Assembly: GCF_947500655.1 (NCBI RefSeq)
Contig: NZ_CANMSK010000016.1
Coordinates: 34,636 to 98,635, forward strand
Direction: 5' to 3'
From: an uncultured Psychrosphaera sp.
GTDB lineage: Bacteria; Pseudomonadota; Gammaproteobacteria; Enterobacterales; Alteromonadaceae
Length of the DNA: 64,000 nt
Part shown: positions 56,718 through 64,000 of the stretch, one piece after another
How positions within the stretch are numbered: the stretch's first letter is position 1
Layout of the letters: each line of letters opens with the position of its first letter
Notes under the pieces: model-generated
The model's database searches: none
Seen by the model: the letters and a program-made list of their open reading frames with translations, nothing else
What the model was told of the DNA's origin: nothing
Made by a program: the position numbers and the translations under genes

Positions 56718-57653
56718 ATGGAACGATTTTTTATTTGTAGTTTATTTATCTTTAGTTCTTTGATTCAAGCTGAATCACTACCAACATGGTTTGCTGCTCC
56801 ACCATCTGATACGTCAGAGTCTTACTTTATTGCAGCTAATGGATTAACTTATCAAAATGCATTAAAAGAATCTCATTCGCTCTTGTCTCAACGTTTATTA
56901 ACTACTGTTACTACTTCATCAGAGCAAAATATTCATAAAATTAATAATAAAACTGTTTCTGAATTTAAACAAAAAATCAAAACAAAAGGTTTAGCTATTT
57001 CACTCCCATCACCGAGTAAACTAAATGAGTATTATGATGAAGGAAGTATGAGTTATTTCTATTTATTTAAGTACAATAAAATAGATGTGATAAATTTAAT
57101 AAATAAGCAGAAGCTAGATATTTTAAACTCTATAACAAACATACTATCTACAGTTTCAGATCATCCTTTTCAATGTGGTGTTGTTGAAAATAAAAATGCG
57201 AAAAAGCTTCAACTATTAAAAGGTTTATTACTGATTGAGTCTAATAGCAATGTATTAAATGAAAATACATCTAAAGAGCTTTTTGGTGTTTTTGATAACT
57301 GCTTTATTAACCGAAAACTTGCTTTAATAATTCCTGAAGAATATCCAATATTAAAAGGGTATATCGAAGAGCTACTTATTAACTGGAATATAAAGTTAAA
57401 CCCTAACAGTAAAAATAAACTAATAATAAAAATTGCTCCTAAAGAATTCGAACGGTTTGGACAATCTGGTATTCAGCTTAATACGAAAGTCACTTTAAGT
57501 GAGGATGAAATAGCAGTGTTACAAGTAACTACTAAAGTTTCAGGGTATAACCCAGTATCTACTGATAAAGCCACAAATAATGCACAATTAAAGCTAATTA
57601 AAAAGCTTAAACAACAACTAAATCCACTATTAAGGAATATCAATGATTTATAA
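56718..57653 (+). CDS. LPP20-like exported protein
   Basis: A 311-residue exported protein (Sec signal FFICSLFIFSSLIQA, cleavage before ESLPTWF; no lipobox). The LPTWFAAPPSDTSESYFIAANG start and the repeated-helix LPP20-type domain (LTYQNALKESHSLLSQRLLTTVTTSSEQNI) fit the LPP20 family, known from surface lipoproteins and flagellar FlgP-like proteins. A long C-terminal part is not assigned. It overlaps the following lipoprotein gene by 11 bp, so the pair is an operon. The start is ATG with AAAAGGA upstream. Confidence 0.7.
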   Translation: MERFFICSLFIFSSLIQAESLPTWFAAPPSDTSESYFIAANGLTYQNALKESHSLLSQRLLTTVTTSSEQNIHKINNKTVSEFKQKIKTKGLAISLPSPSKLNEYYDEGSMSYFYLFKYNKIDVINLINKQKLDILNSITNILSTVSDHPFQCGVVENKNAKKLQLLKGLLLIESNSNVLNENTSKELFGVFDNCFINRKLALIIPEEYPILKGYIEELLINWNIKLNPNSKNKLIIKIAPKEFERFGQSGIQLNTKVTLSEDEIAVLQVTTKVSGYNPVSTDKATNNAQLKLIKKLKQQLNPLLRNINDL

Positions 57654-58665
57654 ATCTTTATCGTTAAGTTTTATGTTTTTTTTATTGGCAGCATGTTCTA
57701 CAGCTAAGCCTAAAATTAATTTAAATTTAATAGCCTCAACTCCAATGTTAGATGTTGCGGGTATTACAGATAGTAGTGATTTTTCTGGTAGCTCTCTTAA
57801 TATCTTAACTGTGGCTCCAGTTAACACCAATACAATAATAAAGCAGCTTAAATTAGATAAAGACATGCCAGGAAAAATAGAACGAATTATTAGTGAAGCG
57901 GGTGCAGATCCTGTTGATCGTAATCTAGCATTTACGTTAATGGATGAAATAGATCTAGCTGAAGAATCTGGAGATTATGGAAATTATGAAGGCCCTGCAA
58001 TATCGGATCTAGTATTAGTAACAAAATTAACAGATGCTAATTTATCATATTCGTTTGAAATTGAATCAACTTATAAAACTACAAATCATGGCGTTGAAAT
58101 ATCTGAAGCAAATTGTAACTTTAAGGCGTCTGTCAGTGGATACATAAAAGTATTGTCTATGCCGCATATGAAGTTAATTGAAACTATACCGTTTGAAGGT
58201 AGCCAGTCTCAAGATATAGATACGCTTGATTCAGAATGCCCAATTACAGATACTCAAAAAGCGAATATGTTTTCGAGTGCAATTACTGATGCACTATCAA
58301 GCAACTCGACTAACTTCAAATTACACTCTGCTGTTGCGGCTAGAGCATTTATTGTTGATAAAAAAGTAGATGAAAAGCGAACTTATTTTAAAACAACTTT
58401 AAAACGAAGTTTAGGAGCCAAAGAAGGGGAAGGTGTTAGGTTGTATATGGAAGATGAGGATAGTAATGAATTACTGTTTGTAGCTGATGGTGTTATAACT
58501 GCTAATGAATATATTACAGATAAGTTTTCATATATCTATTTATTGGATCGTAAGCAAATACCTCTAATTCGTAAAGGTATGATTGTTAAGCTGCATAAGA
58601 AGTGTGGGATTTTATGCAAAGCGAGTAATGCTTCTAGCTCATTTAATAAATTCATATCGAACTAA
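57643..58665 (+). CDS. Lipoprotein with CsgG/FlgT-like architecture
   Basis: A 340-residue lipoprotein (lipobox LAAC, Cys18). The middle part (about 110-210, SDLVLVTKLTDANLSYSFEIESTYKTTNHGVEISEANCNFKASVSGYIKVLSMPHMKLIETIPF) resembles the TolB-N/CsgG-like domain, and the C-terminal part (about 240-325) resembles a small SH3-like barrel, ending IPLIRKGMIVKLHKKCG. This recalls flagellar FlgT, and with the LPP20-like neighbour recalls the FlgO-FlgP-FlgT set. No flagellar gene is nearby, and the match is by architecture only. AAGGA precedes the ATG. Confidence 0.65.
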   Translation: MIYKSLSLSFMFFLLAACSTAKPKINLNLIASTPMLDVAGITDSSDFSGSSLNILTVAPVNTNTIIKQLKLDKDMPGKIERIISEAGADPVDRNLAFTLMDEIDLAEESGDYGNYEGPAISDLVLVTKLTDANLSYSFEIESTYKTTNHGVEISEANCNFKASVSGYIKVLSMPHMKLIETIPFEGSQSQDIDTLDSECPITDTQKANMFSSAITDALSSNSTNFKLHSAVAARAFIVDKKVDEKRTYFKTTLKRSLGAKEGEGVRLYMEDEDSNELLFVADGVITANEYITDKFSYIYLLDRKQIPLIRKGMIVKLHKKCGILCKASNASSSFNKFISN

Positions 58666-58755
58666 CTAACGATAAAATAATCATATATCTTTTATTAACA
58701 CTTATTACCAAAGTGATTTTATGATATTAATAGTTATCTACAGGTAGGAGAATAT

Positions 58756-59673
58756 ATGAAAATCTTATTGTTAGTTGTGATCACTGCAACTAGTTTATTA
58801 GCAGGGTGTGCAACTAAGCCTAAAGTGTTAGGTAATAATGAACCTCATGTTGTAAACCGAGTCGTTATAACGGAACCTCTTGCTATTGATTATAAAAGTG
58901 AATTAGCAATAGCTAAGTTAACTCAGATCATTAATCACGTTAAGTTAGATCAAAATAAGCTAGCACAAATGCTATATGACCGTGGTGTCATTTATGACAG
59001 CTTAGGTTTACGTTCGTTAGCCCAATTAGATTTTCGTAGAACGTTAGAATTAAAACCAGATCATGCAGATGCCTATAATTTTATTGGTATTCATATGACG
59101 TTAATCGGTCAATATACTCAAGCTTCTGAAGCATTTGATTCTGCTTTAGAAATTGAACCTGACCATAGTTATGCAAATTTAAATCGTGGTATAGCCTCGT
59201 ATTATTATGGACGTACTGGTTTATCAATTGATGATTTAGAACTGTTTTTTATAAAAGATCAAGCAGATCCATATCGTGCTATTTGGTTATATTTAGCGGA
59301 ATATAAAAATAACCAAGAGGAAGCGAAACAACGTTTAGCTGGCAATGCCATCATGTTAGATAAATCTAAATGGGCCAATCAAATAATTGAGCTGTATTTG
59401 GGTAAACTCGATGAGCAAAACTTCATTGATAACATGGGTAAGAATATACAGAACAGTCGCGAATTGGTTGATAGACTATGCGAAGGATATTTCTATCTAG
59501 CTAAATTTAAGTTACTGAATAATGAAGTTGAAGCGGCTAAAAATTATTTTAGACTGGTATTATCGACTAATGTGCACGAATTTGTAGAGCATAAATATGC
59601 ACGCTTAGAGCTTAACGAGCTATATAGAGAAGATAAACAAAAGTATTTAGAGATGTTATCTACTAAACCATAA
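58756..59673 (+). CDS. nlpI: Lipoprotein NlpI (TPR)
   Basis: A 305-residue outer-membrane lipoprotein with a lipobox LAGC (Cys18) and four to five TPR motifs (KLAQMLYDRGVIYDSLGLRSLAQLDFRRTLELKPDHADAYNFIGIHMTLIGQYTQASEAFDSALEIEPDHSYANLNRGIASYYYGRTGLSIDDLE). In E. coli NlpI is an adaptor that presents the hydrolase MepS to the protease Prc and organises peptidoglycan enzymes. E. coli NlpI is 294 residues. The stop TAA overlaps the ATG of the following metalloprotease gene by one base. In E. coli it follows pnp; here it has moved. Confidence 0.93.
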   Translation: MKILLLVVITATSLLAGCATKPKVLGNNEPHVVNRVVITEPLAIDYKSELAIAKLTQIINHVKLDQNKLAQMLYDRGVIYDSLGLRSLAQLDFRRTLELKPDHADAYNFIGIHMTLIGQYTQASEAFDSALEIEPDHSYANLNRGIASYYYGRTGLSIDDLELFFIKDQADPYRAIWLYLAEYKNNQEEAKQRLAGNAIMLDKSKWANQIIELYLGKLDEQNFIDNMGKNIQNSRELVDRLCEGYFYLAKFKLLNNEVEAAKNYFRLVLSTNVHEFVEHKYARLELNELYREDKQKYLEMLSTKP

Positions 59674-61373
59674 TGGCCGCCCTCATATTTTTCGGTCGAC
59701 TAATCTTTAGTTTGTTTTTTTTGCTGTTGGCACAAGCCGACAGCATTGTTTTTTCTAAATCATTAGTCGACTATTATTTTAAACAATCACAACATTATGT
59801 TTATCCCGCCGCACTTCTTGGCAACAATGAAGCAAATTACCAAATATACTTAGCAACCCAAGATCAATCATGGCTAAAAAAATCAGCCAGATTAAATCAT
59901 GTTAAGTCAGTGTTTCAGTGGTATTTAATTCAAAAAGAAAATCAGCATATAAGCCAAACTGTCTGGTTACAACAAGCCATTAATTTAAAACATCCACAAG
60001 CTACATTAATTAAACTACAGAACTTAACAACGGACGAACATTGGCATAAAGCCAGTGAGTTTGAGCATTTACATAGTGAAATATTAACTAATCTACAAGG
60101 TGAGCTAGGTGAACAGTACTCTCAGATAAAATCACTTTTAGCCGCAGTGGTAGAAAGTAACAAGTCAGTTCATATTTCACCTTCCATAACTCCCCCTAAT
60201 GACGTAAATAATGTTCTATTCAATCAGCCACCGTCATTATTAAAGTGCGCTATTAGTATTCAAGCGGTGGCTAGTACAAAGTCATTGTTAGGCAATGCTA
60301 AACGGTTTAGTCAGGCTTTTGCTGACTCAAAATTGAATGGTTTGTCGATATGCTTCTTACCTCCTAAGGTAATGTTAGCCTTACCAGCTATTTGCAAACA
60401 AGACGAACACAGTAGAATTGAATGTTCACTTGATAAATTAGCCCAGAGTTTATTAGAAAATACCCAAGTCGACCCACGTAGTTACAATCATTTAATGGTG
60501 ATAGTGGAAAAAGGCGAGGCTAATACTCGTGGCGGTTTAATGTATTTGGACAAAGCTGATAGTGATCAAGTTTTTATTCATGAATTAGCGCATTGGTTAG
60601 GGTATACCGACGAGTATCAAATTAAGCCAAAACAACAGCAGCAGTTATGTGTTGTTAATTCTGCAAAGTGGATAAGCCGTAATATATTTGTAGCACCGGC
60701 TAATAACAGTAAACAACAAGCTGAGGCTTTAGCGGGACAAAAGTTATATAACACTAATACATGTAAAGGCTCTAAATTTAATGCCTATAAGCCGTTACCT
60801 GAGTTAAGTTTTATGGAGTATTTAGATTTACCTTTATCTGAGCAATACGCGCAATATATTGAAGATAATCAGGACTATAAAAAGATAACGCCAGTAGCTA
60901 TCAATTTTTGGAGTTTTTATTTATCCAAGAAGAATTTATCAGTAAGTAATACAGATAAACAATACTACAATGCTCAGTACTTAAAGTGGCTTAAAGTTTC
61001 AGCCGATCAAAACTATCCTCCTGCAATGACATTACTTGCTCAGAATTACATTAAATCTGAGTCGTACGATACTGCATTTTCTTTGTTATACGACTCAGCT
61101 CAACTTGGTAATGCAAACGCACAGTTATTACTTGGACATGGTTATATTGAAGGTCGTTGGTTACCACAGAATACAATTAAATCCGCTTATTGGTATCAAC
61201 AAGCCGCGGATCAAAACGACCCTTATGGTTTATATTTTTTAGCTAAGTGTTATGAAATGGGCTGGGGCTGTAAACACTCTGTTAAAAAAGCGATTGGTTA
61301 TTATAAACAAGCTAAAGCAGTAGGCAGTAAACTCGCTGATAAACGCTTAAAGATGTTATTACCTAGTTTATAA
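59673..61373 (+). CDS. Exported Sel1-repeat protein with a zinc metalloprotease motif
   Basis: A 566-residue protein with a signal (FFGRLIFSLFFLLLAQA). A metalloprotease-like core is centred on H303-E304-x2-H307-x2-G310-x2-D313-E314-Y315 (FIHELAHWLGYTDEY), an HExxHxxGxxD pattern resembling the M64 and metzincin groups, preceded by the NHLMVIVEKGEANTRGGLMYL strand. The C-terminal 130 residues hold three to four Sel1/TPR-like repeats (QYLKWLKVSADQNYPPAMTLLAQNYIKSESYDTAFSLLYDSAQLGNANAQLLLGHGYIEG and QQAADQNDPYGLYFLAKCYEMGWGCKHSVKKAIGYYKQAKAVG). The N-terminal repeat region (about 30-160) also looks helical. It starts one base inside the nlpI stop, so the two are translationally coupled. Confidence 0.78.
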   Translation: MAALIFFGRLIFSLFFLLLAQADSIVFSKSLVDYYFKQSQHYVYPAALLGNNEANYQIYLATQDQSWLKKSARLNHVKSVFQWYLIQKENQHISQTVWLQQAINLKHPQATLIKLQNLTTDEHWHKASEFEHLHSEILTNLQGELGEQYSQIKSLLAAVVESNKSVHISPSITPPNDVNNVLFNQPPSLLKCAISIQAVASTKSLLGNAKRFSQAFADSKLNGLSICFLPPKVMLALPAICKQDEHSRIECSLDKLAQSLLENTQVDPRSYNHLMVIVEKGEANTRGGLMYLDKADSDQVFIHELAHWLGYTDEYQIKPKQQQQLCVVNSAKWISRNIFVAPANNSKQQAEALAGQKLYNTNTCKGSKFNAYKPLPELSFMEYLDLPLSEQYAQYIEDNQDYKKITPVAINFWSFYLSKKNLSVSNTDKQYYNAQYLKWLKVSADQNYPPAMTLLAQNYIKSESYDTAFSLLYDSAQLGNANAQLLLGHGYIEGRWLPQNTIKSAYWYQQAADQNDPYGLYFLAKCYEMGWGCKHSVKKAIGYYKQAKAVGSKLADKRLKMLLPSL

Positions 61374-61381
61374 AGCGAATA

Positions 61382-61600
61382 CTAACGCTCAGTTATTAAT
61401 GGCTTTAGCATGCCTTCTAAGCCGTTCAGTTTAATCTCATATAATAAAGCCAATTGTTGCCCTAACTTACCTTGTGGGAAGCCTTTTTGATGGAACCAAA
61501 CTAAATATGGTTCTGGTAATTCAATTAACTTCCGACCCGCATATTTGCCAAAAGGCATAGTGGCATTAATTGCTTCTTTCATCGCTTGGGGATCAAACAT
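61382..61600 (-). CDS. DUF3820 family protein
   Basis: A 72-residue cytoplasmic protein of the DUF3820 family: MFDPQAMKEAINATMPFGKYAGRKLIELPEPYLVWFHQKGFPQGKLGQQLALLYEIKLNGLEGMLKPL. Annotation of relatives as a quorum-sensing-regulated virulence factor is not proven. I place the start at the ATG at 61600, where the family begins; the frame opens 11 codons earlier. It is convergent with the metalloprotease gene, eight bases apart. Confidence 0.85.
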   Translation of the reverse strand: MFDPQAMKEAINATMPFGKYAGRKLIELPEPYLVWFHQKGFPQGKLGQQLALLYEIKLNGLEGMLKPLITER

Positions 61601-61747
61601 AAGGTAGTTTCGCTTTAATTTTGAATTATGCATCTAAGTTTTGATTTTAGATCATTCATAAATTAAAGCAGAAAAGCAACGGTTTTGTGTGTGGATGAAT
61701 ATTTTACATAGGAATGTAGTCGGGAGAGGAATTTAGCCGGGGAAAAG

Positions 61748-61822
61748 AAAAGGTGTTTATACTTGAATTTAAGTCACTAATATAACTATCTGGATATAAA
61801 TACTAAGTAGTTAACACCTTTT
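61748..61822. other. Widely spaced 10-bp inverted repeat, possible structured RNA
   Basis: AAAAGGTGTT (61748-61757) and AACACCTTTT (61813-61822) are perfect complements; after a small asymmetric bulge, ACTT and AAGT extend the pairing by four. The 55-base interior is AT-rich. It lies in the 293-bp gap between the DUF3820 and TPR genes and matches no terminator. It may be a small RNA, a decayed short element, or chance. Confidence 0.35.
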
Positions 61823-61893
61823 GAGGAGCAGGGAGCTAATACAAGCCTCCCGCATTATAATCATTATCAAAATAATATCCTTGTAATATGAGT

Positions 61894-62403
61894 TTAGGCT
61901 TGTGTTACCTGCATAGTCTTAAATTGAATGTTATCTGCTTGCTGATGAATAAGTTTTAGTAAATTACTTTCAACTATTGAAGTACTTTTAACCTGAGCTG
62001 CTTCCATTAAATCTTGTAATGCACCATCAAAATCTTGCATTTTTGTTTTAAAGATAGCTCGGTTATTTAATGCAATAGCAACAACTCTAGCCGCTGAGTT
62101 ATCTACTTCAACAAACGTTTTAGATAAAGTAATGGCTTGATCACAGGCTTTATTAGCTAGTTCAAACTGGTTTGAATTAGCGTATGCAACACATAAATTC
62201 ATTTGCATTGCTACCTGTTCATCGGCTTCTATTGCTGTCGTGCGTGTAACGATACTCTCAATCCCTTTTTCATAATCACCTTTACGGATATCTGAAGCAC
62301 CGTTAGTACCTTGTACTACAGCCATTTTAAAAGTTGATGAGGTTTCTGCAAATGCACTTGATGCAAATAAAGAGGCTATTGTTAATGTAAGTAATTTTTT
62401 CAT
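61894..62403 (-). CDS. Exported TPR protein of unknown function
   Basis: A 169-residue protein with a clear Sec signal (MKKLLTLTIASLFASSAFA, cleavage before ETSS). The mature part is helical with two to three TPR-like units (QMNLCVAYANSNQFELANKACDQAITLSKTF and ALNNRAIFKTKMQDFDGALQDLMEAAQVKS). AGGAGAG precedes the ATG. No family is recognised by name. It is monocistronic. Confidence 0.75.
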   Translation of the reverse strand: MKKLLTLTIASLFASSAFAETSSTFKMAVVQGTNGASDIRKGDYEKGIESIVTRTTAIEADEQVAMQMNLCVAYANSNQFELANKACDQAITLSKTFVEVDNSAARVVAIALNNRAIFKTKMQDFDGALQDLMEAAQVKSTSIVESNLLKLIHQQADNIQFKTMQVTQA

Positions 62404-62537
62404 GACTCTCTCCTAGTTTTTGGGTAACGAATATTTTCGTTATGTTTAATGTAGAGAAAGGTGCAGGAACTGACAAAGGAGATAAATCATCGTAATAATG
62501 AAATAAAATTCACGTATGCTTTAAGTAAATACTTAGG

Positions 62538-62586
62538 CAAAAAAAGAACTGATTTTTTATATAATTAAATATGAAAAAGCAGTTCT
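62538..62586 (-). terminator. Terminator of the LysR gene
   Basis: Read on the minus strand, AGAACTG-N-TTTTTC and AAAAAA-N-CAGTTCT pair around a short loop and are followed by seven Ts. It lies just after the LysR stop at 62613. Confidence 0.75.
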
Positions 62587-62612
62587 GTTGTTATGATTTT
62601 TTGGAAAAAATA

Positions 62613-63491
62613 CTACAAACTAAATTCTGATAATAACCATTGGACAAAAATATCCAAATCTTCTCGTGATGCATGCCAGTCGTGTTGGATTAAATAATAC
62701 TTATCACGAGTTTTTAGCTGCTGCTCAAATAGTGGGTATATCACACCTTCATCAAACCAATTTTGGCTCAAAGGCAATGGAATTAATGCCACTCCAATTC
62801 CCTGTTGTGCAGCCCTAGCTACTGAGAACATACTATCTACTTGTACAATACGCTTAGGAGAAAAATTTTCTATATCATTTTCTTCAGCCCATTGATGCCA
62901 AGCCCAAGGACGAGACTGATGAACAATTAAAGGTGCTTGATTTAGTGCATCTTTACCAAATGGTTTAAGTTTTGTAAATAAATCTGGACTACATGCTGGC
63001 ATATAACTAATTGGAAATAGCTCATAAACGATCGCATCCGCGGGCTTAGTACTCGCTAGCACGATAGATAAATTTGTTTCCTTAGATGATTGCGTTCTAT
63101 TTTTTACCGTTTCTAATTGCAGGTTAATGTTTGGATGTTTATCTGACCATTCATTAAGTCTAGGAACAAATACTTCACTAGAAAAGAATTCAGGTAAAGT
63201 AATACTAATAGTAGAAAGTGAACCTGAGTTAGTAAATTCTGTAATTGTTGATTCTAGTTGCTCAATAATAGGAGCGACTTTTTTATAAAATAATTTACCA
63301 TCTTCAGTTAATTCAATAGCACGAGTTTGTCTTAAGAATAACTGCTTATCTATTTGCTGCTCTAATAATCTTATCTGATGACTAATCGCAGAGGGCGTTA
63401 GGTATAATTGTGCTGCTGCATGTTTGAAGCTTAAACACTTCGCCGCAACACAAAAAGACCTTAAGCCTCGAATTGGCGTTTGAACAGCCAT
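62613..63491 (-). CDS. LysR-family transcriptional regulator
   Basis: A 292-residue regulator with an N-terminal HTH (RGLRSFCVAAKCLSFKHAAAQLYLTPSAISHQIRLLEQQIDKQLFLRQTRAIELTEDGKLFYKKV) typical of the GcvA-like group, and a C-terminal effector domain. AGGTG precedes the ATG at 63491. It may be autoregulated. There is no adjacent divergent gene in the window, so its target is not visible; the small RNA region lies upstream on the same strand. Confidence 0.9.
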   Translation of the reverse strand: MAVQTPIRGLRSFCVAAKCLSFKHAAAQLYLTPSAISHQIRLLEQQIDKQLFLRQTRAIELTEDGKLFYKKVAPIIEQLESTITEFTNSGSLSTISITLPEFFSSEVFVPRLNEWSDKHPNINLQLETVKNRTQSSKETNLSIVLASTKPADAIVYELFPISYMPACSPDLFTKLKPFGKDALNQAPLIVHQSRPWAWHQWAEENDIENFSPKRIVQVDSMFSVARAAQQGIGVALIPLPLSQNWFDEGVIYPLFEQQLKTRDKYYLIQHDWHASREDLDIFVQWLLSEFSL

Positions 63492-63703
63492 ATAACACCT
63501 ATGTTATAAATATTGAAAGTATAGATTAATTAGCAATGCTTAAGCCAATAGTTAAGTTGTTGATATTAATTGTAAAATTAATTCACGATTTTATTTTTGC
63601 ACCAAATTGGTTAGAAAGATTTAAAAAATGGAAAAAAAGCACCTAAACAGGGTGTTCTAAAATAGTTTTATATTAAAGTTATAGAATTTATAGGTGAATA
63701 AAA
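63492..63703. other. Intergenic region upstream of the LysR gene
   Basis: This 212-bp AT-rich stretch contains the LysR leader and promoter region. I find no gene or clear site. It is bounded on the right by the first copy of the 60-bp repeat. Confidence 0.5.
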
Positions 63704-63763
63704 TTTAGGCAAAAAAAAGGGCATCCAAATTGGATGCCCAAAAGACTTTAAGTATTTAATATC
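63704..63763. repeat. 60-bp direct repeat, copy 1
   Basis: A 60-base sequence from TTTAGGC to TATTTAATATC, identical to 63941-64000, 237 bp further on. It contains an inverted repeat GGGCATCCA-AAT-TGGATGCCC next to eight As, a strong minus-strand terminator. Confidence 0.95.
63711..63739 (-). terminator. Intrinsic terminator of the candidate small RNA (copy 1)
   Basis: On the minus strand, a nine-base-pair GC-rich stem with a three-base loop is followed by eight Ts, an excellent Rho-independent terminator. No minus-strand protein gene ends near it. Confidence 0.9.
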
Positions 63764-63826
63764 CACAACAAGATATTTAATAAAATCAATCAACAGGGTT
63801 AATTCGAGCTTGAGGAGCAACGAACT
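63711..63826 (-). ncRNA. Candidate small RNA, about 116 nt, with own promoter and terminator
   Basis: A transcript on the minus strand would run from about 63826 to the terminator at 63711. The promoter is a sigma70 pair with 17-bp spacing (listed separately) and the 3' end is a strong terminator with eight Us. Between them an AATATC / GATATT stem is possible. No open frame of interest exists. The 3' 60 bases are repeated exactly at 63941-64000, so a second, similar gene probably begins beyond the window. I do not recognise the RNA family. Confidence 0.45.
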
Positions 63827-63832
63827 GAATTT

Positions 63833-63861
63833 AGAATAAAGTACTTAAATATCAGTGGCAA
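63833..63861 (-). promoter_or_regulatory. Sigma70 promoter of the candidate small RNA
   Basis: On the minus strand TTGCCA (63861-63856), a 17-bp spacer and TATTCT (63838-63833) give start at about 63826. The spacing is optimal; the -10 matches four of six. Confidence 0.5.
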
Positions 63862-63880
63862 ACGATAGGAATTAATCTTA

Positions 63881-63901
63881 TGAGTTAATTTAATTAACTC
63901 A
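63881..63901. promoter_or_regulatory. 21-bp palindrome upstream of the candidate small RNA promoter
   Basis: TGAGTTAATT-T-AATTAACTCA is a perfect palindrome with ten-base arms, centred about 65 bases before the predicted start. A nearby direct repeat of GAGTTA follows on the minus strand. This is a likely regulator site, perhaps for an activator. Confidence 0.5.
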
Positions 63902-63940
63902 CTAACTCACTTATTTATGATCCGAGTTCAGATGTTAAAT

Positions 63941-64000
63941 TTTAGGCAAAAAAAAGGGCATCCAAATTGGATGCCCAAAAGACTTTAAGTATTTAATATC
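63941..64000. repeat. 60-bp direct repeat, copy 2 (runs to the window edge)
   Basis: Identical to 63704-63763 and cut by the window end, so the true repeat may be longer. It includes the same minus-strand terminator (63948-63976), which must end a transcript that begins outside the window, probably a second copy of the small RNA. Confidence 0.9.

Overview
The window is about 64 kb of AT-rich, gene-dense chromosome from a gammaproteobacterium, most likely a marine Alteromonadales of the Colwelliaceae type (Colwellia/Thalassotalea-like). Three things suggest this. Housekeeping proteins align closely with E. coli homologues recalled from memory (TrhP, YfhL, AvtA, NusA/InfB/RbfA/TruB, Pnp, YoaA, FadD, Rnd, NlpI). 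There are large TonB-dependent receptors and exported phosphatases. Two E. coli-style synteny blocks are kept: metY-rimP-nusA-infB-rbfA-truB and rpsO-pnp, and yoaA-tsaB-slp-fadD-rnd. I see no prophage, integrase, intact insertion sequence, CRISPR array or rRNA. The species call is inference; no database search was possible.

Layout. 1-7 kb: a 5'-truncated gene, avtA, the trhP-yfhL pair (tRNA hydroxylase plus ferredoxin) behind an FNR-type promoter, a MocR regulator divergent from a GNAT-PaiB pair, and a small membrane protein. 7-16.4 kb: a Tat-exported PhoX-like protein, an unknown exported protein, a cyanide-insensitive-type bd oxidase operon (GbsR-like regulator, cioA, cioB) with an FNR box and a perfect 15-bp inverted repeat in its promoter, a TonB receptor and a DHH phosphoesterase. 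16.4-24 kb: an acyl-CoA dehydrogenase with a FadR-like site, divergent from etfBA; a beta-propeller protein, a FecR-domain protein and a cysteine-synthase-like enzyme. 24-40.5 kb: initiator tRNA and the translation operon. This operon is split between truB and rpsO by about 7.4 kb carrying a phytase lipoprotein, its TonB receptor, a degenerate GGDEF protein and an AraC regulator. 40.7-43.3 kb: a DUF4282 protein, a two-subunit bacterioferritin system with Bfd and a Fur box, and a 2-Cys peroxiredoxin. 43.5-56.6 kb: an old yellow enzyme, tag, yoaA-tsaB, a TetR regulator, slp, an exported methyltransferase-like protein, a hydrolase, fadD, rnd, ycgL, a MltB-type transglycosylase, and ycgM/ycgN-type genes. 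56.7-64 kb: a set of envelope genes (LPP20-like protein, a FlgT/CsgG-like lipoprotein, nlpI translationally coupled to a Sel1-repeat metalloprotease), a DUF3820 protein, an exported TPR protein, a LysR regulator, and at the right edge a probable small-RNA gene whose 3' half is repeated 237 bp further on.

How the genes work together. Oxygen response is a recurring theme: FNR-type sites sit before the O2-independent tRNA hydroxylase and the bd oxidase. Fatty-acid use is split between FadD and the acyl-CoA dehydrogenase/ETF cluster. The phytase-receptor pair looks like a phosphate/inositol scavenging locus. The right-hand third is mostly cell-envelope biology.

The items I consider most worth checking are the right-edge small-RNA repeat, the nlpI-coupled metalloprotease, the FNR-type promoter of trhP-yfhL, and the complementary bacterioferritin pair.
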